Counted from the stretch's first letter, positions 34,415 through 45,681 are shown. The stretch: DNA of 64,000 bases from Bacteroidales bacterium (GCA_021443665.1 JABUTN010000001.1:39891-103890); one strand, 5' to 3'. Numbers and translations: made by a program. The notes: a model not told the origin generated them from the sequence alone.

Positions 34415-35421
34415 ACAAAAGGACACATATCTGCTTCGCCGCCCTCTCCGCCGCCCTGCTGGTGCTGTTTGTGCTGGCCCTGCTGCTCGGCCCCGTGGCC
34501 ATTCCTGCGGGGGAGGTCTGGGCTGCCTTGCTCGGCAAGGGCGATCCGCTCTGGGCCACGATAGTGCTGCAGTCGCGCCTGCCTCAGGCGGTGACTGCCC
34601 TGCTTGCCGGCGCCGCTTTGGCTGTCAGCGGCCTGCTGTTGCAGACCCTGTTCAGCAACCCTCTCGCCGGGCCCTCCATCCTCGGCGTAAGTGACGGTGC
34701 CAATCTCGGCGTGGCCGTAGTGATGCTCTCCGTCGGCGCCGGCGCCGGCCTGGGATTTTGGCTCACGACAGTCCTTGCCGCGATGGCAGGGTCGGCCGTG
34801 GTGCTGGGACTCATAGTGGCCTTCGCCCGCAGGGTGAAAAGCAGCACTATGCTCCTGATTATCGGAATAATGATAGGCTACATAGCCTCTTCGCTCATAT
34901 CCATCCTCAACTTCCACGCGGCCGCTGACCAGGTGCACCGCTATGTGATGTGGGGAATGGGGGACTTCAGTTCGGTGACAATGGACCGCTTGCCATATTT
35001 CTGCAGCTTTGTGCTGCTTGCCCTCGCGGCTTCTCTGCTTCTGGTCAAGCCCCTTGACGCCCTGCTTCTGGGCGAGGCCTACGCTGCCAATCTGGGTGTG
35101 AACGTGCAGCGCACGAGGGTGTGGATAATGCTTTGTACCGGACTGATGACGGCCGCCGTGACCGCCTTCTGCGGCCCCATCTCCTTCATCGGTCTCGCCG
35201 TTCCCCATATCGCAAGGCTGATGCTCGGCAGTTCCAACCACCACAATCTGCTGCCCGTCACGCTTCTCGCTGGAGCGTGCCTTGCCCTTCTGTGTTCCAT
35301 CTTGACCTGTCTGCCCGGCACAAGTTCCGTGCTTCCGCTCAACGCCGTGACCCCTCTCTTCGGCGCCCCGGTCATCATATATGTCATTATGAATCGCCGT
35401 AAAATCCACTATTTCAACTGA
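34411..35421 (+). CDS. btuC: Cobalamin ABC transporter permease BtuC
   Basis: FecCD-type permease, 336 aa with about ten transmembrane helices. Family segments: SRLPQAVTALLAGAALAVSG near residue 55, LQTLFSNPLAGPSILGVSDG, and the coupling region FCGPISFIGLAVPHIARL. Forms the membrane channel with BtuD on the cytoplasmic side. Confidence 0.96.
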   Translation: MNKRTHICFAALSAALLVLFVLALLLGPVAIPAGEVWAALLGKGDPLWATIVLQSRLPQAVTALLAGAALAVSGLLLQTLFSNPLAGPSILGVSDGANLGVAVVMLSVGAGAGLGFWLTTVLAAMAGSAVVLGLIVAFARRVKSSTMLLIIGIMIGYIASSLISILNFHAAADQVHRYVMWGMGDFSSVTMDRLPYFCSFVLLALAASLLLVKPLDALLLGEAYAANLGVNVQRTRVWIMLCTGLMTAAVTAFCGPISFIGLAVPHIARLMLGSSNHHNLLPVTLLAGACLALLCSILTCLPGTSSVLPLNAVTPLFGAPVIIYVIMNRRKIHYFN

Positions 35422-35423
35422 TT

Positions 35424-36188
35424 ATGGAACTTGTCCTCAAAAATCTGGGCATAGGATACGGCAGAACAGTTGTCCAATGCGGCCTTGAGCAGAGCCTGAT
35501 GGAGGCCGGTGTGACCTCGCTACTCGGGGCGAACGGGGCCGGCAAATCCACCCTGTTGCGCACCATCTGCGGCCTTGAAAAGCCCCTGGAGGGCAGTGTG
35601 CTGCTCGACGGCAGGGCGGTTGCAGGAATGAATGAAAGGGAAATATCCCTGAGAATAGGGGTGGTTTGGACTTCAAGGCCTCCCGCAGCCGCCCTGACGG
35701 TGAGCGAGATGGTGGCTATGGGACGTCAGCCCCATACCGGCTTCTGGGGCCGTTTGGGAGAGAGGGACAGGAGGGTGTGCGCCCGTGCCCTTGAAGATGT
35801 GGGTATGAGTTCCAAGGCTGAACGCTACTTCGGCACTCTCTCTGACGGCGAGCGCCAGAAGGTGATGATAGCGAAGGCCCTTGTCCAGGAGTGTCCTGTC
35901 ATTATTATGGATGAGCCCACGGCCTTCCTCGATGTGACCTCCCGCATAGAAATAATGCTGCTGATGCGTTCCATTGCCGAAAAGTACCATAGGAGTATCC
36001 TGCTCTCCACCCACGACCTTGACATTGCCCTGAGACACTCGCACTACCTCTGGCTGCTATCGTCAAACGGACTGCCTATGACGGCGGGCACTCCCGAAGA
36101 ACTGCTCTCACGCCGGGCGATAGGACCGTATTTCGATACCCCATCCCTGGTCTTTGACCACGAAAGCAGGAGTTTTAGGACAAAATAG
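35424..36188 (+). CDS. btuD: Cobalamin ABC transporter ATPase BtuD
   Basis: A 254-aa ABC ATPase: Walker A GANGAGKSTLL near residue 36, the signature LSDGERQKV, Walker B VIIMDEPTA and the switch His in STHDLD. It follows btuC by 2 bp and closes the B12 operon. Its last 14 bp overlap the 3' end of the HAD gene on the opposite strand. Confidence 0.96.
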   Translation: MELVLKNLGIGYGRTVVQCGLEQSLMEAGVTSLLGANGAGKSTLLRTICGLEKPLEGSVLLDGRAVAGMNEREISLRIGVVWTSRPPAAALTVSEMVAMGRQPHTGFWGRLGERDRRVCARALEDVGMSSKAERYFGTLSDGERQKVMIAKALVQECPVIIMDEPTAFLDVTSRIEIMLLMRSIAEKYHRSILLSTHDLDIALRHSHYLWLLSSNGLPMTAGTPEELLSRRAIGPYFDTPSLVFDHESRSFRTK

Positions 36189-36807
36189 CCTTGAGGTCGT
36201 CGAGACCATCGGCGTAATGGGTGGCGGGGATGTTGCGGTCGGCGGGCCTGCGGTGTGAGACCAGGCAGAAATCGCAGCCGGCGCCCAGGCCGCAGCTCGA
36301 GTCCATAACCGTATCACCCACGTAAAGACATTCCGAAGGCTTTGCTCCGGTGCGCCTGACATATTCGAGCAGGGGAGCCGGGTCCGGTTTGTGGAGGACA
36401 GTGTCGTTGGCCCCTATTATGGTGCCGAAAAGGCGGTCCTTGACAAGCCATTGCTCCAGGTTGGGGTCGTTCCCGATCTCGTTCAGGTTGCGGGAGGTGA
36501 CAATTCCCATCTGCGCCCCCGAGCGTGCGAGGTCGTGCAGAAAGTTTGAAACCCCCTCGTAGGGGACAATCAGACTGAATTTCTCCCTGAAGTGTTTCTC
36601 CCAGATTTCCAACCCCTCTTCATAGTCGGGGAAATTGAGCGCATTCAGGGTTTCAAGCGAGGGTATGCCGAAAAAGGGGACGAGTTCCTCGTAAGCCATA
36701 TCCTTGCCGAGCACTTCCTTCACGGTCTGCTGCAGAGACAGCACGAGAGTGGTCTCCGAGTCGATCAGAGTGCCGTCGATATCAAAGACAATGTGTTTGT
36801 ATTTCAT
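36175..36807 (-). CDS. HAD-family hydrolase (phosphoglycolate-phosphatase-like)
   Basis: A 210-aa HAD phosphatase: motif I FDIDGTLIDSE with the nucleophile Asp, motif II TSR, motif III Lys in HKPDP, motif IV GDTVMDSSCG. The helical cap is inserted after motif I. The start at 36807 puts motif I at the N-terminus; the frame extends to 36831 but lacks support. Physiological substrate unknown; phosphoglycolate or a similar small phosphate ester is a guess from the family. A near-match box TATTTTAG lies at 36816-36823 on its strand. Confidence 0.88.
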   Translation of the reverse strand: MKYKHIVFDIDGTLIDSETTLVLSLQQTVKEVLGKDMAYEELVPFFGIPSLETLNALNFPDYEEGLEIWEKHFREKFSLIVPYEGVSNFLHDLARSGAQMGIVTSRNLNEIGNDPNLEQWLVKDRLFGTIIGANDTVLHKPDPAPLLEYVRRTGAKPSECLYVGDTVMDSSCGLGAGCDFCLVSHRRPADRNIPATHYADGLDDLKAILS

Positions 36808-36854
36808 AGCGGCCGCTAAAATAAGGGGCATTTTTTATATTCGCAAAAAAGTGT

Positions 36855-36862
36855 TAGATTTG
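36855..36862 (+). promoter_or_regulatory. -7 box TAGATTTG of the ATP synthase operon
   Basis: A perfect TAnnTTTG box 20 bp before atpD. A weaker box TATATTCG stands at 36836-36843 and may be a second promoter. Confidence 0.6.
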
Positions 36863-36876
36863 CCACCGCATACTAA

Positions 36877-38393
<1,517 letters not shown>

Positions 38394-38394
<1 letters not shown>

Positions 38395-38648
38395 TGAGGT
38401 ATCCCGCTATGAGACTTGTGATAATCACCCCCGAGGCTACCCTGTGCGACCAAGAGGTCGAGCGCGTCTTTGTGCCCGGCAAACAGGGCTCCTTCGAGAT
38501 TCTGAAGGGCCACGCTCCCCTGATTTCCCTTCTGGTGAAAGGGACGGTCAGTTACGGAATGATGGCGGGCGCCCTTTCACAGGTGGAAGTCGGAGGCGGA
38601 TTCGTCAAAGTTGAAAAAGACACAGTTACGATATGCGTGGCGCGTTAG
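38394..38648 (+). CDS. atpC: F1 ATP synthase subunit epsilon (beta-sandwich domain only)
   Basis: Only 84 aa: the N-terminal beta-sandwich of epsilon (ITPEATLCDQEVERVFVPG, GSFEILKGHAPLIS) without the C-terminal helical hairpin that inhibits ATPase in other bacteria. That short form is usual in Bacteroidota. Its ATG overlaps the atpD stop (TGATG); a second ATG at 38409 is an equally good start. The 3' end overlaps atpB by 16 bp. Confidence 0.93.
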
Positions 38649-39709
38649 TGAAGATATTGCTTTGCACAGTCCTGCTGTTCGCGGGAATGGGGCTCGCCGG
38701 TGCCGCCGAGTCGCAGAAGATTGTGCCCAAGGACATAGTCCTGGGCCACGTGGGCGACTCCTACCAGTGGCATCTGCTCACCACCGCTGAAGGGCATCAT
38801 GTGAGCATCTACCTGCCCGTTATCCTGCACAGCCGCGGCACGGGCTGGCACATCTTCTCAAGCCGTCACCTCTACGGCCACGGCGAGGGCGAATATCCCG
38901 AATATGAGGGCTTCCGCATCGCCTCAGAAGGGCAGTACAAGGACAAAATCGTGGAAACTGGCCCCGGCGGAGAGGAAATCCGCCCTCTGGACCTTTCGCT
39001 CACCAAGACGGCGGCCGGCATTCTCATCAACTCAGCCGTGCTGATAATCATTATGCTCGTCTGCATAAGATACTACCGCCGCCACGAGGCTGTGGATTAC
39101 GCGCCGAAGGGCTTCGTGGGGCTTGTGGAATGGCTTTCGAACAGCATACTGGAAGGCGTGATAATACCCTGCGTGGGCGAAAACTACCGCAAGTTTGCGC
39201 CCTTCCTGCTGACGGTGTTCTTCTTCATCTTCGTCAACAACCTGATGGGCCTGATTCCCTTCTTCCCCGGCGGAGCCAACGTGACCGGCAACATTGCCGT
39301 GACCTTCATACTCGCGCTCTCCACCTTCCTTGTCGTGAACATTTTCGGAACGAAGGAATACTACAAGGAAATCTTCTGGCCGGATGTGCCTATGTTCCTG
39401 AAGGCGATTCCCCTGATGCCCCTGATTGAGTTTGTCGGGATGTTCACAAAACCCTTCGCCCTGATGGTCCGTCTCTTCGCCAACATCCTCGCGGGCCACT
39501 CCATCATCCTCTCGCTCACCTGCATCATTTTCATCTCGGCGCAGATGGGAGCCGGGATGTGTGCCGGAATGAGCGCGGTGTCGGTATTCTTTATGATTTT
39601 CATGAACCTTATAGAACTGCTTGTGGCCTTCCTCCAGGCCTATGTCTTCACGATGCTCAGCTCGGTGTTCATAGGAATGGCGCAGGTCAGGCACGAAGCA
39701 CACGAATAA
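38633..39709 (+). CDS. atpB: Fo ATP synthase subunit a
   Basis: Proton-channel subunit in the inner membrane. The 358-aa protein is longer than in E. coli because of an N-terminal signal peptide and a periplasmic segment of about 90 residues with several His (GHGEGEYPEYEG). The functional helix is LFANILAGHSIIL with the essential Arg in MVRLFAN, and the final helix LIELLVAFLQAYVFTML. Overlaps atpC by 16 bp. Confidence 0.97.
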   Translation: MRGALVKILLCTVLLFAGMGLAGAAESQKIVPKDIVLGHVGDSYQWHLLTTAEGHHVSIYLPVILHSRGTGWHIFSSRHLYGHGEGEYPEYEGFRIASEGQYKDKIVETGPGGEEIRPLDLSLTKTAAGILINSAVLIIIMLVCIRYYRRHEAVDYAPKGFVGLVEWLSNSILEGVIIPCVGENYRKFAPFLLTVFFFIFVNNLMGLIPFFPGGANVTGNIAVTFILALSTFLVVNIFGTKEYYKEIFWPDVPMFLKAIPLMPLIEFVGMFTKPFALMVRLFANILAGHSIILSLTCIIFISAQMGAGMCAGMSAVSVFFMIFMNLIELLVAFLQAYVFTMLSSVFIGMAQVRHEAHE

Positions 39710-39737
39710 ATATCAACAATAAATAAAACAAAACACT

Positions 39738-39959
39738 ATGGATCTTACAGTATTAGCAAAAGTAGCAGCTGCCATCGCAGCTTCAATCGCAGTTGTGGGT
39801 GCCGGTTTCGGTATCGGCCGTATCGGTCAGAGCGCTATGGAAGCCACCGCACGCCAGCCTGAAGCAAGCGGCAACATCAGAACTACAATGATCATCGTGG
39901 CCGCCCTCATCGAGGGTGTAGCCCTCTTCGCGCTCATCATCTGCTTCATGGCCCTCTAA
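39738..39959 (+). CDS. atpE: Fo ATP synthase subunit c
   Basis: Rotor ring proteolipid, 73 aa, two helices joined by the polar loop ARQPEA. The ion-binding Glu is in AALIEGVALFAL. The residue after Glu is Gly and no Ser/Thr partner is evident there, which fits proton rather than sodium coupling, although Gln in RIGQ is also found in sodium types. It lies 28 bp after atpB. Confidence 0.97.
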   Translation: MDLTVLAKVAAAIAASIAVVGAGFGIGRIGQSAMEATARQPEASGNIRTTMIIVAALIEGVALFALIICFMAL

Positions 39960-39968
39960 TCCTGCGCT

Positions 39969-40463
39969 ATGGCACTTTTTTCACCCGATTTGGGGCTGCT
40001 CTTCTGGATGAGCCTGGCCTTCATCATCGTTCTGCTTGTGGTGGGATGGATGGGCTTTCCTATGATTCTGCGCAGCATTTCGCAGCGGAAGGAGTACATC
40101 GACTCCTCGCTCGATGCAGCACGCGAGGCTGAAAGGCAGCTCGAGGGGATTCAGGCCGAACACGACAGGATAGTGGCGCAGGCTCAGGATGAGAAGGTCT
40201 CCATCCTGCGTGAGGCTTCCGTACAAAGGGACAGGATGATATCCGAGGCCAAAGAGCAGGCGGAAACCCTCTCGCGGCAGATTGTGGAGCAGGCCCGCGA
40301 GCGTGCCACGGCGGAAAGGGAGGAAATACTCCTGGCCGCCCGGCACCAGGTGGCCCTGCTGTCAGTGGCTGTTGCGGAGAAAGTGCTCCGTGAGCGTCTG
40401 GAGAACCCCGATTCACAGGTTCAGCTCTGTGAAAGGCTTATAGATGAAATAGACAAAAAGTAG
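39969..40463 (+). CDS. atpF: Fo ATP synthase subunit b
   Basis: Peripheral stalk, 164 aa: one N-terminal helix in the membrane (LLFWMSLAFIIVLLVVGWMGF) then a long charged helix for the dimeric stalk (DAAREAERQLEGIQAEHDRI and onward). Starts 9 bp after atpE. Confidence 0.95.
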   Translation: MALFSPDLGLLFWMSLAFIIVLLVVGWMGFPMILRSISQRKEYIDSSLDAAREAERQLEGIQAEHDRIVAQAQDEKVSILREASVQRDRMISEAKEQAETLSRQIVEQARERATAEREEILLAARHQVALLSVAVAEKVLRERLENPDSQVQLCERLIDEIDKK

Positions 40464-40469
40464 TCAGGG

Positions 40470-41057
40470 ATGTATATAGGTATCATAGCTTCAAGATATG
40501 CCAAGGCCCTCTATGAATACACGGAGGGCAGGGGCAGCGCCGAACAGGTGTACAGACAGTGTATGTACATAGTGTTCAGGCTGCCGCGCGGCATTTTCTC
40601 AGAGATGTCGGCTCCTGTGATCAGTGCGGACCAGAAGCTCTTGATACTCAAGACCGCTCTTGCCCGGACCGGCGGAGGGGAACTGCACGGGGACCTGGAG
40701 CATTTCATCAGACTGGTGATTGCCCGCCACAGGGACCGCCACCTGATTTATATCCTCGTTTCCTTCGCCAAGGCCTACCGCGACAGGAACGCCATCTTCC
40801 ACGCCACCCTAAAGACCCCCTTCGAGCCTTCAGAGCAGTTCAAGGAGTCTCTGTGTAGGCTTGTCCTTGATGGCTGCAGCGGTGTTCCCCTGCCTGAAGG
40901 GAAGACTCCCAAGGTGGAAATCGAGGTCACGGTGGACCCATCCCTCATCGGAGGTTTTGTGTTCGTGGTCAATGACCACAGGGTGGACACCAGTATCAGT
41001 GCGCAGCTGAACAAGCTTCGCAAGGCATTTGAAATAAACAACAAACGAATAGTATAG
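40470..41057 (+). CDS. atpH: F1 ATP synthase subunit delta
   Basis: Peripheral stalk cap, 195 aa. N-terminal helical domain begins ASRYAKALYEY; the C-terminal block VTVDPSLIGGFVFVVNDHRVD is the delta signature. Lies 6 bp after atpF and 6 bp before atpA. Confidence 0.95.
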   Translation: MYIGIIASRYAKALYEYTEGRGSAEQVYRQCMYIVFRLPRGIFSEMSAPVISADQKLLILKTALARTGGGELHGDLEHFIRLVIARHRDRHLIYILVSFAKAYRDRNAIFHATLKTPFEPSEQFKESLCRLVLDGCSGVPLPEGKTPKVEIEVTVDPSLIGGFVFVVNDHRVDTSISAQLNKLRKAFEINNKRIV

Positions 41058-41063
41058 GAATTT

Positions 41064-42644
41064 ATGGCAAAAGATAGTGTAAAACCATCAGAAGTGTCGG
41101 CTGTGCTTCTCGAGGAGCTCTCAGGAATTGACCTTAAGGGCAAATTCGAGGAGGTGGGACAGGTTCTCAGCGTTAGTGACGGCGTGGTTCGTATGTACGG
41201 CCTGGAGAATGCCGAGGCCGGCGAGCTGTTGGAGTTTGACAACGGAATCAAGGCTGTGGTGATGAACCTCGAGCAGGACAACGTTGGAGCCGTGCTTATG
41301 GGACCTACCGATATGATCAAGGAGGATGACATAGCCCGCCGTACCGGACGCACCGCATCCATAGATGTGAGCGAGGGGATGTTCGGCCGCGTCATCAACC
41401 CCCTTGGAGAGCCTCTTGACGGTTTAGGAGAGATTGGGGGCGAGAAAATCCAGATGCCCCTCGAGCGCAAGGCGCCCGGCGTCATTTTCCGCCAGCCTGT
41501 GAACCAGCCCCTGCAGACAGGCCTCAAGGCCGTCGATTCGATGATTCCCATCGGCCGCGGCCAGCGTGAGCTGATCATCGGCGACCGTCAGACAGGCAAA
41601 ACATCCATCGCCATAGATACCATCATCAACCAGCGCAAGGGCTACGAGAATGGTGACCCCATCTACTGTATCTATGTGGCCATAGGCCAGAAGGCCTCCA
41701 CCGTCGCCAACCTCGTGCAGACGCTCCGCAAGCACAAGGCGATGGACTACACCATCGTGATTGCCGCCACGGCCTCAGACCCGGCCGCGCTTCAGTATTT
41801 CGCCCCCTTTGCCGGTGCGGCGGTGGGAGAGTGGCTGCGTGACACAGGCCGCCACGCCCTTGTGATTTATGACGACCTTTCCAAGCAGGCAGTCGCCTAT
41901 CGCGAGGTTTCCCTGATTCTGCGCCGTCCTTCCGGACGTGAAGCCTATCCCGGAGACATTTTCTACCTCCACTCACGCCTGCTTGAGCGTGCGGCCAAGA
42001 TTATCGACCAGCAGGAGGTTGCCGAACAGATGAACGACCTGCCCGAGTCCCTCAAAGGCAAGGTCAAGGGAGGTGGTTCGCTCACCGCGCTGCCCATCAT
42101 CGAGACCCAGGCCGGTGATGTTTCCGCCTATATCCCCACCAATGTGATTTCCATCACCGACGGCCAGATATTCCTCGATACCAAACTCTTCAACCAGGGC
42201 AACAGACCCGCCATCGATGTGGGCATCAGCGTGTCCCGTGTTGGCGGCTCGGCCCAAATCAAGCCTATGAAGAAGGTGGCTGGCACCTTGAAGATAGACC
42301 AGGCCCAGTACCGCGAGCTCGAGGCCTTCAGCAAGTATTCTTCGGATATGGACCCCGTGACCGCCTTCACCCTGGACAAGGGCCGCAAGAACACCCGTCT
42401 GCTGATTCAACCCCAGTACGCGCCCGTGCCGGTCGAGGAGCAGATTGCCGCCCTGTACTGCGGTACCAACGGCCTGATGAGGGATATCGAAATAAGCAAG
42501 GTGGGCGACTTCGAAGCCGCCCTTGTCGAGAGCCTGCGTGCCAACGGCACCTTGGCCAGGATTCTTAGCGACGGCCTGACTGATGAGGTTGCCGCCGCCA
42601 TCACAGAAGCGGCTTCCGTGGTCGCGAATTCACTCTCCAAATAG
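41064..42644 (+). CDS. atpA: F1 ATP synthase subunit alpha
   Basis: Non-catalytic nucleotide-binding subunit, 526 aa: P-loop [14 protein letters not shown] near residue 175, [16 protein letters not shown], and [22 protein letters not shown]. Standard length and motifs. Confidence 0.99.
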   Translation: MAKDSVKPSEVSAVLLEELSGIDLKGKFEEVGQVLSVSDGVVRMYGLENAEAGELLEFDNGIKAVVMNLEQDNVGAVLMGPTDMIKEDDIARRTGRTASIDVSEGMFGRVINPLGEPLDGLGEIGGEKIQMPLERKAPGVIFRQPVNQPLQTGLKAVDSMIPIGRGQRELIIGDRQTGKTSIAIDTIINQRKGYENGDPIYCIYVAIGQKASTVANLVQTLRKHKAMDYTIVIAATASDPAALQYFAPFAGAAVGEWLRDTGRHALVIYDDLSKQAVAYREVSLILRRPSGREAYPGDIFYLHSRLLERAAKIIDQQEVAEQMNDLPESLKGKVKGGGSLTALPIIETQAGDVSAYIPTNVISITDGQIFLDTKLFNQGNRPAIDVGISVSRVGGSAQIKPMKKVAGTLKIDQAQYRELEAFSKYSSDMDPVTAFTLDKGRKNTRLLIQPQYAPVPVEEQIAALYCGTNGLMRDIEISKVGDFEAALVESLRANGTLARILSDGLTDEVAAAITEAASVVANSLSK

Positions 42645-42659
42645 AAAGCCCGGTAAAAG

Positions 42660-43529
42660 ATGCCCTCGCTCAAAGAGATAAAGACCCGAATCGCTTCAGT
42701 CAGCAGCACCCTGAAGATAACCCAGGCCATGAAACTCGTGGCCTCATCCAAGTTGCGCAAGGTACAGTCGCGGATGACGGGCTTTGAGCAGTACAGCCGC
42801 CATCTCAGCGCCGTGCTTGACACCTTGTTGCGCACTGAAGGTGTCCCCCGCACGCCCCTGGCTGAGCAGCATCCCGACAGTAAAACAGTGACTCTGGTGG
42901 CTTTCGGCTCCAACTCTTCCCTCTGCGGCTCCTACAATTCCAATGTCTGCCGTTTGCTCAAGAAGAGCGTCGCCGAGGCCGAAAGCAATGGTCTGAAGGT
43001 AAAGGTCTATGCGCTCGGCGAGAAAATCTACAAGTTCGCCCTCAGGGAGGGTTATGACGTGGATGCCCGCTACCGCCACTGGGGCGACGGCACCACCTAC
43101 GACCAGATGGGCTCGCTCGCTTTTTCGCTTATGGAAGATTATTGTGGGATGAAGACCGATTCCGTGCACCTGCTCTATACAAGGTTCATATCAAACGGCA
43201 CCCAGATCTGCACGGACGAGGAGTGTATGCCTCTGACTGTCAGTGCCCCGGCCTCCTCCGATGGGGCTGCCGACACTGTCGCCGCCGACCTCATCCTTGA
43301 GCCTTCCGCTTCGGAGATAGCCGCCGACCTGATTCCCTACGATATGTGCGCCCGTTTCTACAGGATTTTCCTCTCCTCAAGCGCCTCCGAGCACGCCTGC
43401 CGCATGATCGCGATGCAGACCGCCACCGACAACGCCACCGAACTCCTCCGCGAGATCTCCCTCCAGTACAACAAGCAGCGTCAGGCCGCCATCACCGCCG
43501 AACTCACCGACATCTCCAACGCGCAGTAA
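42660..43529 (+). CDS. atpG: F1 ATP synthase subunit gamma
   Basis: Central stalk, 289 aa: N-terminal coiled-coil helix with KITQAMKLVASSKLRK, and C-terminal helix with MQTATDNATELL. It is the last gene of the operon and ends 7 bp from the stop of the zinc-finger membrane gene on the other strand. Confidence 0.98.
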   Translation: MPSLKEIKTRIASVSSTLKITQAMKLVASSKLRKVQSRMTGFEQYSRHLSAVLDTLLRTEGVPRTPLAEQHPDSKTVTLVAFGSNSSLCGSYNSNVCRLLKKSVAEAESNGLKVKVYALGEKIYKFALREGYDVDARYRHWGDGTTYDQMGSLAFSLMEDYCGMKTDSVHLLYTRFISNGTQICTDEECMPLTVSAPASSDGAADTVAADLILEPSASEIAADLIPYDMCARFYRIFLSSSASEHACRMIAMQTATDNATELLREISLQYNKQRQAAITAELTDISNAQ

Positions 43530-43536
43530 GGTCAGA

Positions 43537-45276
43537 TTACCGGAACATCTGGACTATCCAATGTATGATCAGTTCGACTATTCCGATGCACAGAATGATG
43601 ATGTAGAGAACTATGCCCAGGACGAAAGATGTCAATATGCTGAGTCCCAGGTAATTTATCAGAAGAAACGCCGCAAGCAGCCCCAGAGCCGCCAGCAGAT
43701 AACCGAAGAATCCTCTGGCAAAGTATATCCAGATGCTCGAATAGTCCTTGCTTGAGGTTATGGTACTGAGGTAAAATCTCAATATAACTGCAAGGAAAAG
43801 AAATATCAGGGTCTGGGTTATGGGGACCATTTTAGTGAAAGTCCAGTCGGGGTTGTTCGTGACAATGGCCCAGGGGGCAACCGGATTGAGTTTGTGGTAA
43901 AAATTGAAGATGAAGGGCGAAACGAAGAGCGCCACAAGCCAGAAAGCGACGCCGGTGCCGGCATCTTTTAGGTTCCACAATTTCGTGCGGGCCCTGTCGA
44001 GAAGGGTTTCGACAGTAAAACTGTCCGCACCCGCCTTCTTCGCCGTCTCGAGAATTTTGATGGATTCCGCGCTGTTGCCTCTCTTTATTTTCTTTTCCGC
44101 ACTTTCCAGAAGTCCGGCCGACCATTTTTCGATGGGACTGCCGTCCGCATAAAAAGTGCCCGCGCAGATATATCCGACGTATGTCTCTCCGTTCAGTTCA
44201 TATTCGATGTAGGTCGTCTCGGCACGCTCCACGGCCGCTTCCTGGAAAAGTATGATTCCTTTTTCGGGCTCGGCCTTCCTCAGAAGTTTGGACAGAGCGG
44301 AACTGCAACGGACATTCTCGGGATACAAATCGCCGTCCAAAGAGTTCTTGCGGACCCGGTAATCTGTTCCGGACAAGGTCAAATCGTAGGATTGGGCGAA
44401 TTCCCTCACGCGAGGGTCGCATATATATGAAACAAGTGTCTCCTGGTTAAGGAATCTTTGTACAACGTATCGGAACTCATTCCGGCCCTCACCTTCGCAA
44501 ACGGAGCAGACAAGTTTGCCATCACCGCCGCAGGTTTTGCAGATGATGTAGCCCTTGGTGCAATTGGTGCAGGTGATTTTACCAAAGCCCTTGCATCTGT
44601 TGCATGATTCTTTGCCCTTACCGTTACAAGACCGGCATTTCACTTCCCCATAGCCATGGCAATAATTGCAAGTGGTAATCTCCTCCACCTGTTCATATCC
44701 TCCCACCTGCCTCTTCTGGATGTAATCCCAATGAGTTTTGTATTTGCTGACTTGGATTGTAATTGTACCTGATCCTTTGCAGTGGCTGCAGGGAATGTAT
44801 CCTGTGCCTCCGCAACTTGGGCAGTCTGTCTTTCCGCTGCCCCCACAACTCGGACACCTGAGATTGTTATAGTCGCCGTGACAGGTCGGGCAGACATCCT
44901 TGCCCTTTCCGTGGCAGGTATAACAGGTGTTATGGCCTTCTCCGTCGCATCCGTCACATTCGCTAACGCTGGCCGAACCTTCAAGTTCATAAACCGTGTT
45001 CTTGTTTGTGAAATTGTCCGGAATCTTCATCCTGAAACTCCAGGGATCGACTGAATCGAGGGTAGGATACTTCTTCGGGGCAATGGGCCAGCCCGAGTAG
45101 GGACGACGCAGCATCTCTTTGCCACGGTTCTCATATTGGGTCTGGACGCTGCATTTCTGGACAAGACAATCGTCATTGACCAATATTTTGACATCATTGC
45201 CGTAATCCTTGAAGGGATGAGCGCTTGTCTTGCGGGAATATTCGTTGATCAGTCTGCGAACTTCACTCTCTTTCAT
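43537..45276 (-). CDS. Membrane protein with twelve DnaJ-type CxxCxGxG zinc motifs
   Basis: A 579-aa protein. Residues 107-264 hold twelve CxxCxGxG-like motifs in two groups of six (107-170 and 203-264), for example CPSCGGSG, CPSCGGTG and CNRCKGFG; two are imperfect (CPTCHGDY, CTNCTKGY). They would bind several zinc ions as in the DnaJ cysteine-rich domain, but there is no J-domain and no HPD motif. A soluble region follows, then about four transmembrane helices from residue 440 to the C-terminus. It starts 3 bp after the lipoprotein gene at 45280 on the same strand, and faces the ATP synthase operon tail to tail. Function unknown; the neighbouring zinc-ribbon signalling genes suggest a linked role. 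Confidence 0.8.
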   Translation of the reverse strand: MKESEVRRLINEYSRKTSAHPFKDYGNDVKILVNDDCLVQKCSVQTQYENRGKEMLRRPYSGWPIAPKKYPTLDSVDPWSFRMKIPDNFTNKNTVYELEGSASVSECDGCDGEGHNTCYTCHGKGKDVCPTCHGDYNNLRCPSCGGSGKTDCPSCGGTGYIPCSHCKGSGTITIQVSKYKTHWDYIQKRQVGGYEQVEEITTCNYCHGYGEVKCRSCNGKGKESCNRCKGFGKITCTNCTKGYIICKTCGGDGKLVCSVCEGEGRNEFRYVVQRFLNQETLVSYICDPRVREFAQSYDLTLSGTDYRVRKNSLDGDLYPENVRCSSALSKLLRKAEPEKGIILFQEAAVERAETTYIEYELNGETYVGYICAGTFYADGSPIEKWSAGLLESAEKKIKRGNSAESIKILETAKKAGADSFTVETLLDRARTKLWNLKDAGTGVAFWLVALFVSPFIFNFYHKLNPVAPWAIVTNNPDWTFTKMVPITQTLIFLFLAVILRFYLSTITSSKDYSSIWIYFARGFFGYLLAALGLLAAFLLINYLGLSILTSFVLGIVLYIIILCIGIVELIIHWIVQMFR

Positions 45277-45279
45277 GGC

Positions 45280-45681
45280 TTAGTCGTTTTTAAAGATTGC
45301 ACGGATGACCTTGAAAAGTGTCAGAAATATAAAGACAAGAAAGATAATCGTCGAATAAATCGTAAGACCGGGACTGTATTCCGTTGAATGTTCTTCCTTG
45401 ACCGCGGCGTATGACGCCCGGATCTTTTCGAGAGGTTTCAGGGCTGTGGTGTCGCTCTGCGCCTCCTTGAAATCCCTGATGAACGCCTTGGGTTTGACCT
45501 GACTGAATACGCTGAAAGCGGTTTTTACTCCCTTGGCAGTGAATAAGGAATCAACGGGACACTCGGTATCCCTTGTACGCAGAGCGGCCCTTTGAACAGG
45601 GTCTTCAACCTTGAGAGATTTTTTCCCTCCGCAGCCGGCCAGAAGCGTAACGGCAAGAAGAACAAGCAAAAACCTTTTCAT
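45280..45681 (-). CDS. Small lipoprotein with C-terminal membrane helix
   Basis: A 133-aa protein: signal peptide with lipobox LLAGCGG (Cys about 17), a polar region of about 80 residues, then a strongly hydrophobic helix near the C-terminus (TIIFLVFIFLTLFKVI, about 110-125) and a short basic tail. It is first of a two-gene minus-strand unit with the CxxCxGxG membrane protein and diverges from the zinc-ribbon gene 38 bp away. No family is recognised. Confidence 0.7.
   Translation of the reverse strand: MKRFLLVLLAVTLLAGCGGKKSLKVEDPVQRAALRTRDTECPVDSLFTAKGVKTAFSVFSQVKPKAFIRDFKEAQSDTTALKPLEKIRASYAAVKEEHSTEYSPGLTIYSTIIFLVFIFLTLFKVIRAIFKND

Noticed and set aside
43537-45276. DnaJ chaperone
   Set aside because: Only the cysteine motifs are shared. 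There is no J-domain or HPD, and the protein has membrane helices.
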